A DNA stretch of 48,087 nucleotides from a virus. Made by a program: the position numbers and the translations under genes. The stretch lies in the IMG/VR virus record IMGVR_UViG_3300010389_000026, positions 1-48,087 of that record; one strand, given 5' to 3'. Below are positions 41,735 to 48,087 of the stretch, one piece after another. Within the stretch, counting starts at the first letter, position 1; the number at the start of each line of letters is the position of its first letter. The notes under the pieces are model-generated. The model did no database searches, was not told the origin of the DNA, and saw only the letters and a program-made list of their open reading frames with translations.

Positions 41735-43288
41735 TCACTCCGTTTGTTGTTGGATGAGATCGAGAAGGAGGCCCTGCAGTTTCTGCTTATTCGCCAGCCG
41801 GTGGTACATCTTGTATTCCAGATCGGTTGCTTCGATGTGGACCACGTTGCTGACGTGCTTCTTCCCGATACGCTCGACACGCCCGTTGGCCTGAACATAC
41901 TGCTCATTGCTGGTGATGGGGCCATACCAGACCACGGTCGAAGCCGAGGTCAGGGTCAAGCCATGTGCCATCGTGGCAGGGTGAGCGATCAGAACACGCG
42001 GGTCTTTGCTGTGCTGGAAGTCATAGAAAATCTGGTCCCGCTTCTTGGATGGCACTGCGCCGTTGACCACGGCTGTGCTCCACCGCTTGGACAGTTCACG
42101 CTCCAGCATGTTGAGTGTTCCCGTCAGGGGAACGAATACGATTACTTTCTCTCCAGCTTCTTCAATCACCTCCTTCACTGCGTTCACCCGTGGTGAACAG
42201 TCGATCTCAAAGTCCTGCCCGTCGTCGGTGTAGGCCACACCACAGGCAATCTGGACCAGCTTCTGTACCTTCACCGCTTCATTCACTGCGCTGATGGTCG
42301 TGCCCTGCTGCTGCATCTCGATGACGAGTTGCTTCATCATGGTCGTGTAGTGCCGCTTCTGCTCAGGCGTCAGGTCCACCTTGCGGGTCTGGACTACTGT
42401 GTCCGGCAGGTCAAAGCATTCGTCCCGTGTGTAACGTACAGCCGGTTGCAGGATGTTCTTCACAATCTCCACGCTGTCGGGGCGGGGCACGAATTTCCAC
42501 TGACCGACCTTCATCATGACCTGATCCCTGAACGCTGTGTATGTGCGCGTTGCGTAGGGGCTCTCGACCAGTTGCGACAAGGTCCACGCGTCGGTGGGGT
42601 CGTTGGGTGTAGGCGTACCGGTCATCAGCCACAGGCGAGTGTCAGGGTTCTTGCCCATCCACTTCTTGAAGTGCTTGTACCGACTGGTCGATGGGTTCCG
42701 CAGCACAGCCGCTTCGTCCACGATGACCAGATCGAACTTACCTACAGCGTCCTCAGCGATGATGTTGAAGCCATCGTGGTTGATGATGTAGAAGTCTGCC
42801 TCGGTGTTGAGCAGCTTCTTCCGCTTGGCCGCAGTACCGTGAAGCACCACGTGCTTGCGGTGATACAACCCCTTGAAGATGGCGTCACCCCAGACACGTT
42901 CCAGCGTGGACAGCGGCGAGAGGATCAGCACCTTCTTCACGATCTTGCGCGTCATGAGGTAATCGGCTGCCCATAGCGCACTCTGCGTCTTACCGGTACC
43001 GATCTCGTTAAGCACCAAGCACTTGTTGTGGACGGTCAGGAACGCAGCGGTCATCCGCTGGTGTTCGTAGGGTGTGAACTGACCGGGCCAGTCGTAGTAG
43101 TGCAGGATCGGGGAGGGTGCAGCGATGCCCAGAGACCGTAGCTTCTGGACCTCACGGATCTTGTGGGGGACCGCCACAAGTTGCAGCCCACGTAAAGAGA
43201 TCGCCTTGGCGGTCGTCACAGTATCCAGAACCCGCGCCGGGTTCTTCAGCTTCAGTGCCAGCGCTTTGGCCTTTGGAATTACGAGCAC
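41735..43288 (-). CDS. SNF2/SF2-type DNA helicase or translocase
   Basis: A 517-residue ATPase. The start is GTG at 43288 with GGGAG eight bases upstream; an in-frame extension to 43360 is unlikely. Motifs: a Q-like patch YEHQ (74-77), Walker A NEIGTGKT (94-101), DEAA (191-194), MTGTP (222-226) and a late QANGRVERIG motif VI. The N-terminal 70 residues are a small accessory domain. Phage proteins of this type move on dsDNA during replication, recombination or repair. Its first 137 bases overlap the C-terminal tail of the VRR-NUC nuclease gene in another frame, so the two may be co-translated. Confidence 0.88.
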   Translation of the reverse strand: MLVIPKAKALALKLKNPARVLDTVTTAKAISLRGLQLVAVPHKIREVQKLRSLGIAAPSPILHYYDWPGQFTPYEHQRMTAAFLTVHNKCLVLNEIGTGKTQSALWAADYLMTRKIVKKVLILSPLSTLERVWGDAIFKGLYHRKHVVLHGTAAKRKKLLNTEADFYIINHDGFNIIAEDAVGKFDLVIVDEAAVLRNPSTSRYKHFKKWMGKNPDTRLWLMTGTPTPNDPTDAWTLSQLVESPYATRTYTAFRDQVMMKVGQWKFVPRPDSVEIVKNILQPAVRYTRDECFDLPDTVVQTRKVDLTPEQKRHYTTMMKQLVIEMQQQGTTISAVNEAVKVQKLVQIACGVAYTDDGQDFEIDCSPRVNAVKEVIEEAGEKVIVFVPLTGTLNMLERELSKRWSTAVVNGAVPSKKRDQIFYDFQHSKDPRVLIAHPATMAHGLTLTSASTVVWYGPITSNEQYVQANGRVERIGKKHVSNVVHIEATDLEYKMYHRLANKQKLQGLLLDLIQQQTE

Positions 43289-43574
43289 GGATATACTCCC
43301 TAACGGTCTCGATGGTCTCATTGTCATAAGCGACAAAACACTTGCCGCCAGCTTGCTCAATGTCCCTCATGCACTTCGTCTGCAGTGCTGTGGGTTTCTT
43401 TGTTTTGTCCGCCTTGCACTCGATACCAACGAACTGTCCCGCCACGATGGCAACCCTGTCAGGGATGCCTGCCACACCGAACGGACCAGCCTGTGGGCTG
43501 TAGTACCAGACGCCTTCCGCCTTTAGCATCTTGTCGAGACGCGACTTGATCTTACCCTCGGGCGTAGTAGCCAT
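43152..43574 (-). CDS. VRR-NUC domain nuclease
   Basis: A 140-residue protein. The VRR-NUC core is complete: GIPDR (36-40, D39), GIECKAD (E52, K54) and TALQTKCMRDIEQAGG with Q65; it ends near EYI (residue 95). These enzymes act on branched or Holliday-type DNA. The last 45 residues form a polar, Gly-rich tail that overlaps the start of the helicase gene in another frame. AGAGGA precedes the ATG. Frequent pairing of phage VRR-NUC and SNF2-type genes suggests the two act together. Confidence 0.85.
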   Translation of the reverse strand: MATTPEGKIKSRLDKMLKAEGVWYYSPQAGPFGVAGIPDRVAIVAGQFVGIECKADKTKKPTALQTKCMRDIEQAGGKCFVAYDNETIETVREYIRARNSKGQSAGTEAEEPGAGSGYCDDRQGDLFTWAATCGGPPQDP

Positions 43575-43605
43575 GTCTAGTTTCCTCTGTATCGTATGTC
43601 AACTT

Positions 43606-44268
43606 TTATTTCGCGTACTCGCAGAAAGATTTACACGGGCACCAGTTGCACAGGCCGCTCGGCTTGGCTGGCCAGTTGTCGTGCTCCAGCGCACCTTCGA
43701 TGCGCGTGATCTTGCCCAGTATCTTTTCCCAGATCGGGGCTTCCTGCTCACGGGTGAAGGTCTCGCTGTCCATCTTCATCTCTTTCAACCAGACGAAGGT
43801 GGTCTTGATCTGCTCGACCTGCGGGTAATGCTTGAACACCTGCACCGCGAACATCTCTAGCTGGTCGAAGTCGGGGCGGCGCTTGCCAGTTTTCCAGTCA
43901 AACATGTACGCCTTGGACCCATCACGCACCAACACGTCGATCTTTGACCTGAGCCATGCGTCACCGTCCCACCAGCCTGTGGGTTCCAGCTTCTCGTTGA
44001 GGGTCATTTCTTCCTCGACGGTAAGGGCGTCGGCACCCAGCGCCAGCTTCTCAATGCTACCCACGATAGGTTCATAGCGCGAGGACTCGCGGTCCAGCCC
44101 CGTGCCCTCACCCAGCCTGAGTTCGAGTGACTTGTGGATGCGCTCACCATACGCTGTGACGGCGTTGCCGCTGTCCTTCACGGACTTCTCGATCCGCTGG
44201 TGAAAGTAGTTCTTCGGGCAGTTCTCAAACATCTTGATGGATGAATATGAATGGGCCAGCTTGGTCAT
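43606..44268 (-). CDS. Cas4/RecB-like nuclease with iron-sulfur Cys set
   Basis: A 220-residue PD-(D/E)XK exonuclease. Active-site residues: H45 (ERIHKSLE), D111 (SKIDVLV), D124 and K126 (FDWKTGK), Q136 (DQLEMFA). Four Cys match the Cas4/AddB iron-sulfur cluster: C17 (FENCPKNY) and C207, C210, C216 (CNWCPCKSFC). It probably resects double-strand ends for recombination-dependent replication. No Cas1 or Cas2 lies nearby, so it is not part of a CRISPR system. It overlaps the next upstream gene by 4 bases. Confidence 0.85.
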   Translation of the reverse strand: MTKLAHSYSSIKMFENCPKNYFHQRIEKSVKDSGNAVTAYGERIHKSLELRLGEGTGLDRESSRYEPIVGSIEKLALGADALTVEEEMTLNEKLEPTGWWDGDAWLRSKIDVLVRDGSKAYMFDWKTGKRRPDFDQLEMFAVQVFKHYPQVEQIKTTFVWLKEMKMDSETFTREQEAPIWEKILGKITRIEGALEHDNWPAKPSGLCNWCPCKSFCEYAK

Positions 44269-44771
44269 ACCGGTACCTCCCCATGCTCAAACCGTGCCGA
44301 CCGAGCGGCCTCCACCTGTCTAATGCAATCTGCATCCTCCTCCGCAGGGCTGTAAAACATCCTCGGTTCCCCGTCGTAGTTGCGCGGCGGGAGATACTTC
44401 TCGGCAAAACATTCTTCGCCCCACACTACCTCCCCGCCCATACGGAGCATATCGGGGTAGCAGACGTCGTAGTTACGTAGTGCCGGGACCCCTACCGCGA
44501 GGAGGACCACTTTCGTAGTCATTGTAGCCAGCGCCTCGATCTTCTCGCGCTCCGCGTCAACTAGGGGTCTGTCTGGTTTCACCTCAACCCACATGTCCAA
44601 CTCAGGTAAGTAGAAGTCAGGTAGGTAGTACCCTTCCTCACCCAAATCGAAACCCTCTGGTTCATACTCCCACTTGAGCGGGAACGCATCGAAGAACACA
44701 GCCCAGCGGGCTTCCAGACGGCTGCGGAACCTGTAACCTTTGTACTTCGTTTCGATAGCTTTGATGGTCAT
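44265..44771 (-). CDS. PD-(D/E)XK endonuclease-like protein
   Basis: A 168-residue protein. The fold signature of TnsA/Hjc-type nucleases is present: E20 (RSRLEARWA), D52 (YYLPDFYLP), E63 and K65 (MWVEVKP). The opening TKYKGYRFRSRLEARWAVFF is common in phage proteins of this type. The C-terminal 90 residues carry a helix-beta pattern of unknown role. It may cut branched DNA or degrade host DNA. Both ends overlap neighbours by 4 bases. Confidence 0.78.
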   Translation of the reverse strand: MTIKAIETKYKGYRFRSRLEARWAVFFDAFPLKWEYEPEGFDLGEEGYYLPDFYLPELDMWVEVKPDRPLVDAEREKIEALATMTTKVVLLAVGVPALRNYDVCYPDMLRMGGEVVWGEECFAEKYLPPRNYDGEPRMFYSPAEEDADCIRQVEAARSARFEHGEVPV

Positions 44772-45001
44772 TTCTTGTTCGCCTTCTTCGGGTCTAACTT
44801 CTGCGCGATGTAGTTGAACATTCCGGGCCCAGCCCGAGACTGCACCAGCGTGACAAGTCCACGTTCATGGGCAGCCCATGCGTCGGTGCGGTGCGTCCCA
44901 CCACAATGTGGGCCCACGTGGTATATGATCCTGTCACCCACCTCAGCCTCGCCCAGCGCAAACCAGAACTTGCCTGACGGTTTGTCCTTAATGTCAATCA
45001 T
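44768..45001 (-). CDS. Small protein of unknown function after the polymerase gene
   Basis: A 77-residue protein. The true start is the ATG at 45001, overlapping the polymerase stop (ATGA); the frame further upstream is polymerase sequence. It has GEAEVGDRIIYHVGPHCGGT, with one Cys and three nearby His, and ends in LDPKKANKK. The CGGT and His pattern does not match a metal site I know. The four-base overlaps at both ends show it belongs to the operon. Confidence 0.7.
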   Translation of the reverse strand: MIDIKDKPSGKFWFALGEAEVGDRIIYHVGPHCGGTHRTDAWAAHERGLVTLVQSRAGPGMFNYIAQKLDPKKANKK

Positions 45002-46854
45002 TTGGCGTCTCCATAGTTTACACCCACGTCCGCTTCGCAAGTAACCGGCAGGTCTGGTGCCCACTTGGGCGGGGTGGACATCACGCCCACCATGTACTCC
45101 TTACAGGCATCAGCCTGTTCCTCTGGCACTACGCACACGACTTCGTCGTGGACCTGCAGGGCGACGGGGTAGCGCCGCCCGATCTTGACCATCTGTTCAG
45201 CTACGACGATACGAGCAACAGCTTGGGTGATGTTCTCCACCACCTTGCCGCCATAAATTTTGACCCACGTGAGTTCCGGTGTTTCGTCACCTACGACCCG
45301 GGCCCGGATAAACTTCCTGTAAACTCGTGCGTCGTTGATGTACTCGAACCCATTGGCGGTGCGGCGCAGCGCAGGGTACCGGATGCGCAGCCCGTTGGGT
45401 AGGATAATACCCTCTGAATCATAGCCGATCAGGTCGCACATGTCGCCACTCTCGCCAGCCACCAGCCCGCTGAGGGTATGGTTGCACCGGTTCCAGAAGG
45501 CTTGGATGCGGTGGTACTTGTTCCTGTACAAGCGCACGATCTTCTGCGCCTCGCTCTCGTCCACCTTGACCGAGATGAATCCAGTGGCCAGCGAGTGCTG
45601 GAACTTCGCCGGACCCATGCCGTACCCAAGGCCGAGGATACAAGTCTTACCCACGTGTCTCTCCACCTTGTCGGCCTTCGTGACAGGGCGCTGGTACACA
45701 TCGGTGGCGAACTCAGAGTACACATCACGCCCCTCGCGGAAGGACTGCACGAGGTCATCCTGTCCAGCGAGGTAGGCCACCAGTCGCGCTTCGATCTGAC
45801 TGGAGTCACAGGCCACGATCACGTGTCCATCGGGGGCAGCCAGCGCCTTGCGTAGCTGGCCACCTCTCGGCAGGTTCTGCAGGTTCACCTTGTCCCCACC
45901 GCTGAAGCGACCGGTGTGTGCGCCGTAGTAGTTGAGCATGATGGGCAGCGGCCCGCGCTCAGAGATTTCCAGAAACCGCTTGGTACGTGTTTCCTCGATG
46001 GTGCTTTTGGTCCCCAGCCGCGCCTCGACGATGGTCCGCACTGCTGCCTTGGGGTGTTCCAGCAGGTCTGTAAACTGCGTGTCGTTCTTGGCGAAGGCGT
46101 AGGTCTGCTTGCCTGTAGTCGGGCTGGTTTTCATGGGCGGCTCCACACCCATTGCCCGCAGCAGGTCAGCGAACTTGTTGTTGGACATGAGAAACTTCTT
46201 GGCCTTTTCCTCCCCGCCCAGCTTGTTGAGCAACGCCGCCTTGCGCTCATAGATACCTTCGAGGTGTGCGTCCAGCACCACCGGGTCCAGTTCCAGCTTG
46301 GGTTCTGTGTACATGCGGATGGTCTGGTCAATCACCAACAGTTCCTCCTTTGGGAACTGCCGTGCCATCTTCTTGAACAGGCGGTAAGTCAGGTTGGTAT
46401 CTTGGATGCAGTACTCAGCGAAGGCGTCCATCTGCGCAGGGGTAAAGTCCCTGCGGCGCAGTCCCATGGTACGCATCACCTCATCGCCCTTGTCACCCAG
46501 CTTGTAGTAGGTAGCCAGTGCCTTGAGGCTACCACCCACGGTCATCGAGTGCAGGGGCCGGGCCATGCTCAGCGTATCGAGCCACAGCTTGGGCTTGATG
46601 TTGTACTTCCACGAGAGGATCGCCCCGTCGAAGGCTGTGTTGTGGCAGAGGATCGCCCTGTTGCTGTAGTCCAGCGCATGGAGGAAGCCACCGGGATCAA
46701 CCCCGGTGTACCAGTCCACCTCTTGGTCGTTGAGTTTGATCGACACACCGATCACCTCGAAGCGGGGGTCACGGATGTATGCCTCGGTCGTCATCTTGGA
46801 CAGGCTGTAATCCCTATCGTAATAGGTTTCGAAGTCGATGGTCACGATGTCCAT
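44998..46854 (-). CDS. Family A DNA polymerase with 3'-5' exonuclease
   Basis: A 618-residue replicative polymerase. Proofreading domain: IDFET (D7, E9), HNTAFD (N72, D76), YCIQD (Y148, D152). Polymerase domain: motif A DSSQIE (350-355), motif B RHVGKTCILGLGYG (399-412), motif C HDE (569-571). No 5'-3' exonuclease domain is present, as in T7-like enzymes. In the O helix, position 407 (E. coli Pol I F762) is Leu. The gene follows a DnaQ-like exonuclease in the same operon. Its stop overlaps the next ATG. Confidence 0.95.
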   Translation of the reverse strand: MDIVTIDFETYYDRDYSLSKMTTEAYIRDPRFEVIGVSIKLNDQEVDWYTGVDPGGFLHALDYSNRAILCHNTAFDGAILSWKYNIKPKLWLDTLSMARPLHSMTVGGSLKALATYYKLGDKGDEVMRTMGLRRRDFTPAQMDAFAEYCIQDTNLTYRLFKKMARQFPKEELLVIDQTIRMYTEPKLELDPVVLDAHLEGIYERKAALLNKLGGEEKAKKFLMSNNKFADLLRAMGVEPPMKTSPTTGKQTYAFAKNDTQFTDLLEHPKAAVRTIVEARLGTKSTIEETRTKRFLEISERGPLPIMLNYYGAHTGRFSGGDKVNLQNLPRGGQLRKALAAPDGHVIVACDSSQIEARLVAYLAGQDDLVQSFREGRDVYSEFATDVYQRPVTKADKVERHVGKTCILGLGYGMGPAKFQHSLATGFISVKVDESEAQKIVRLYRNKYHRIQAFWNRCNHTLSGLVAGESGDMCDLIGYDSEGIILPNGLRIRYPALRRTANGFEYINDARVYRKFIRARVVGDETPELTWVKIYGGKVVENITQAVARIVVAEQMVKIGRRYPVALQVHDEVVCVVPEEQADACKEYMVGVMSTPPKWAPDLPVTCEADVGVNYGDAK

Positions 46855-47378
46855 CAGCGGCCCATCCCTTCCCGCCAGATGCGCACAAGGTGTTCTGCCT
46901 GCGACTCAGCATCGTCCAACGCGTTGTGGTGTGTCCCCGTCCGCTCCATCTTGATGTCTGGGTACATGCTCTTGACAGTTCGGTAGCACCGGTCACTCCA
47001 GAACGGCCATGGTGGCACCATTCCGACCCGCTTGTACGTCTCCGACAGGATGACATTGTCGAAGCTGGCACCGTTGCCCCATACGCCAGCGGGTTCCCCC
47101 GTCTCCATGACCCAGCGGGTGAAATCGTGCAGAGCGACCCGTAACGGCGCTGCCCCTGACAATAACTTCTCCCTCGCCTCGTCACTCTGCCCCATCCACC
47201 ACATCACCGTGTCCGGGTCGATCACGGCACCGCCATCCTTTACAGCGCTTGCAAGATCCACGTTGGTGTAGAACGTCTGATCCGTCACGCCCATGGTGGT
47301 AAACTTCACAGCGCCGATGGCAATGATCGGTGCGTTGGGTCGGGTGCCCATCGCCTCAAGGTCTATCATTATGTGCAT
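46854..47378 (-). CDS. DnaQ-like 3'-5' exonuclease (DEDDh)
   Basis: A 174-residue protein. The frame extends to 47399, but ATG 47378 overlaps the coiled-coil gene stop (TAATG) and has GGGAG upstream. Active-site set: IDLE (D6, E8), GNGASFDN (D107) and THHNALDDAES (H150/H151, D155/D156). It is similar to phage exonucleases of the ExoX/DUF5051-like group. The gene ends on the first base of the polymerase start region, so extra proofreading, RNA-end processing or host nucleic acid breakdown are possible roles. Confidence 0.86.
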   Translation of the reverse strand: MHIMIDLEAMGTRPNAPIIAIGAVKFTTMGVTDQTFYTNVDLASAVKDGGAVIDPDTVMWWMGQSDEAREKLLSGAAPLRVALHDFTRWVMETGEPAGVWGNGASFDNVILSETYKRVGMVPPWPFWSDRCYRTVKSMYPDIKMERTGTHHNALDDAESQAEHLVRIWREGMGR

Positions 47379-47557
47379 TACTTCTCTCCCCTCATCCATT
47401 TGATGTCTTCCAGCAGCTTGGCCTTGTCGGCTTTCAGCTTGCGGTTTTCCTCTGTCAACCGTGCAATCTCTGCACGCTGCTTACCCAGTTTGGATATTAA
47501 CTTTCGGTGCGCGTGCCGGGCCTCGTTGTTCGCGCGTTGCTCAAGTTCTGTCAGCAT
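47378..47557 (-). CDS. 59-residue coiled-coil protein
   Basis: A short gene with AAAAGGAAC before its ATG and a stop overlapping the exonuclease ATG. The product is an almost continuous coiled coil (RAEIARLTEENRKLKADKAK), with Leu/Ile/Ala at heptad-like positions and a RGEK end. It probably forms a dimer. No known family. It fits the operon's spacing and strand exactly. Confidence 0.65.
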   Translation of the reverse strand: MLTELEQRANNEARHAHRKLISKLGKQRAEIARLTEENRKLKADKAKLLEDIKWMRGEK

Positions 47558-47569
47558 TTTGGGTTCCTT

Positions 47570-47827
47570 TTATGCGGCGTCGTAAGTGGCTTCAAAAATG
47601 TCGGGTTTGCAGGGGTAGATTTCACCCTTAACTCCGCGAATGATCCAGTCGCCCAAAGACGCCTCGTGATCACCCTCTAGCGTCGGGATGATCAGTTCGC
47701 TTCCGTCTTGGGTAATTTCTTTGCCGGTCTGCGCAGCAAAGACGCTGATGCTTTCAAAGTTGCCGCCTGTCCACTGGATAGCGTCTATCACGACAGGCTT
47801 CTTTCGATATTGCTTAGGCGCTCTCAT
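47570..47827 (-). CDS. PGDYG-like small phage protein
   Basis: An 85-residue protein: RKKPVVIDAIQWTGGNFESI at the start and LGDWIIRGVKGEIYPCKPDI near the end. This pattern is very common in phage early regions and matches the PGDYG-type family, whose function is unknown. It overlaps the next upstream gene by 14 bases. GGAAC-like ribosome site precedes it within that gene. Confidence 0.82.
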   Translation of the reverse strand: MRAPKQYRKKPVVIDAIQWTGGNFESISVFAAQTGKEITQDGSELIIPTLEGDHEASLGDWIIRGVKGEIYPCKPDIFEATYDAA

Positions 47828-48086
47828 CTTCTGTTCCTTTCAGTTCTGCGAGGGTGGTTACCGCATCGTGCTGCGAAAATGTGCGGGCAACCCAAGTGTC
47901 GCTGTTCTCAACTATATTCACCAGATTGCCCAAAGCCTCCACCACCTTCGCCAGTTTGGCCTCTGCTGCTTCTGCCCGCCCCTCCCAATGCTTCATGTAT
48001 TCCATGACGCTGGGGTTCCTTACAGACACCTCTACGATGCCTGCCGTTTTCATGAGGTGCAACTCCGCCTCCAGTTCTTCGATGCG
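47814..48086 (-). CDS. Coiled-coil protein, 5' end cut by window
   Basis: The frame is open to the right edge, so the true start lies outside; about 90 residues are visible. A TTG at 48062 is not needed as a start. The visible part begins with RIEELEAELHLMKTAG, holds a helical region (WEGRAEAAEAKLAKVVEALG) and ends acidic. Such IEELEA...VEAL proteins are frequent in phage early operons, with no known activity. Confidence 0.6.
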   Translation of the reverse strand, partial: RIEELEAELHLMKTAGIVEVSVRNPSVMEYMKHWEGRAEAAEAKLAKVVEALGNLVNIVENSDTWVARTFSQHDAVTTLAELKGTEDESA

Positions 48087-48087
48087 G

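Noticed and set aside
43570-43596. Perfect TTGACA on the - strand just before the VRR-NUC gene as a promoter
   Set aside because: At 17-base spacing the -10 would be TAGACA overlapping the start codon, placing transcription start inside the gene; the match is probably chance.
43606-44268. Cas4-like nuclease as part of a CRISPR-Cas locus
   Set aside because: No repeat-spacer array and no Cas1/Cas2; phage replication operons often carry such nucleases.
45916-46986. 356-codon + strand frame opposite the polymerase gene
   Set aside because: Shadow of polymerase and exonuclease codon use; no start signal and no domain. Likewise 38724-39683 and 41228-42196.
1-48087. Terminal redundancy or circular permutation from comparing window ends
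   Set aside because: The first and last bases show no shared sequence, and both ends cut genes; the physical genome end cannot be judged.

Overview
The window is one continuous stretch of a tailed double-stranded DNA phage (Caudoviricetes). The layout fits a short-tailed (podovirus-type) virion. There is a large portal, a scaffold, a coat protein, small connector proteins, a T7 gp12-like nozzle candidate and three very large internal/ejection-type proteins. No tape measure, sheath or major tail-tube gene is visible. The host is probably Gram-negative, because an overlapping Rz/Rz1-type spanin pair with a lipobox follows a membrane-tethered M15 endolysin. No tRNA, rRNA, CRISPR array, insertion sequence, integrase, reverse transcriptase or phage RNA polymerase was recognised. 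Both window ends cut genes, so this is not delimited as a complete genome.

Rightward (+) half, about 1-37162. Packaging comes first (TerS-like fragment, TerL), then a strong intrinsic terminator and a candidate promoter. The head module follows: portal, small protein, scaffold, coat, a decoration-like protein with a hairpin behind it, a jelly-roll-like protein, three tiny basic or charged proteins and two connector candidates. The host-recognition region (9832-20077) holds a beta-helix spike and two collagen-like (Gly-Pro-Thr) fibres that share an N-terminal domain and a repeated 50-residue module. Each fibre is followed by a tail-assembly-chaperone-like gene, and a GT2+TPR glycosyltransferase lies between the fibres. 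Next come a heme-oxygenase-like gene, the lysis cassette, the nozzle candidate, and structural/ejection proteins ending in a 2712-residue giant.

Leftward (-) half, 37164-48086. This is a tightly overlapped replication/recombination operon read from the right edge: coiled-coil fragment, PGDYG-like protein, 59-residue coiled coil, DnaQ-like exonuclease, family-A DNA polymerase, small protein, PD-(D/E)XK protein, Cas4/RecB-like nuclease, VRR-NUC nuclease, SNF2-type helicase, coiled-coil protein, SSB-like protein, HTH protein and primase-helicase. The two halves converge at 37162/37164 inside a perfect hairpin that contains both stop codons.

The most unusual signals are: a nested 44-codon gene in another frame of the giant gene (31449-31583) with an excellent Shine-Dalgarno; the glycosyltransferase placed between GPT-rich collagen fibres, suggesting fibre glycosylation; a fibre tip made of exactly seven 46-48-residue repeats, suggesting a beta-propeller; and the heme-oxygenase-like gene beside the lysis genes. 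All functional calls are from reading sequence motifs and synteny, without database searches.
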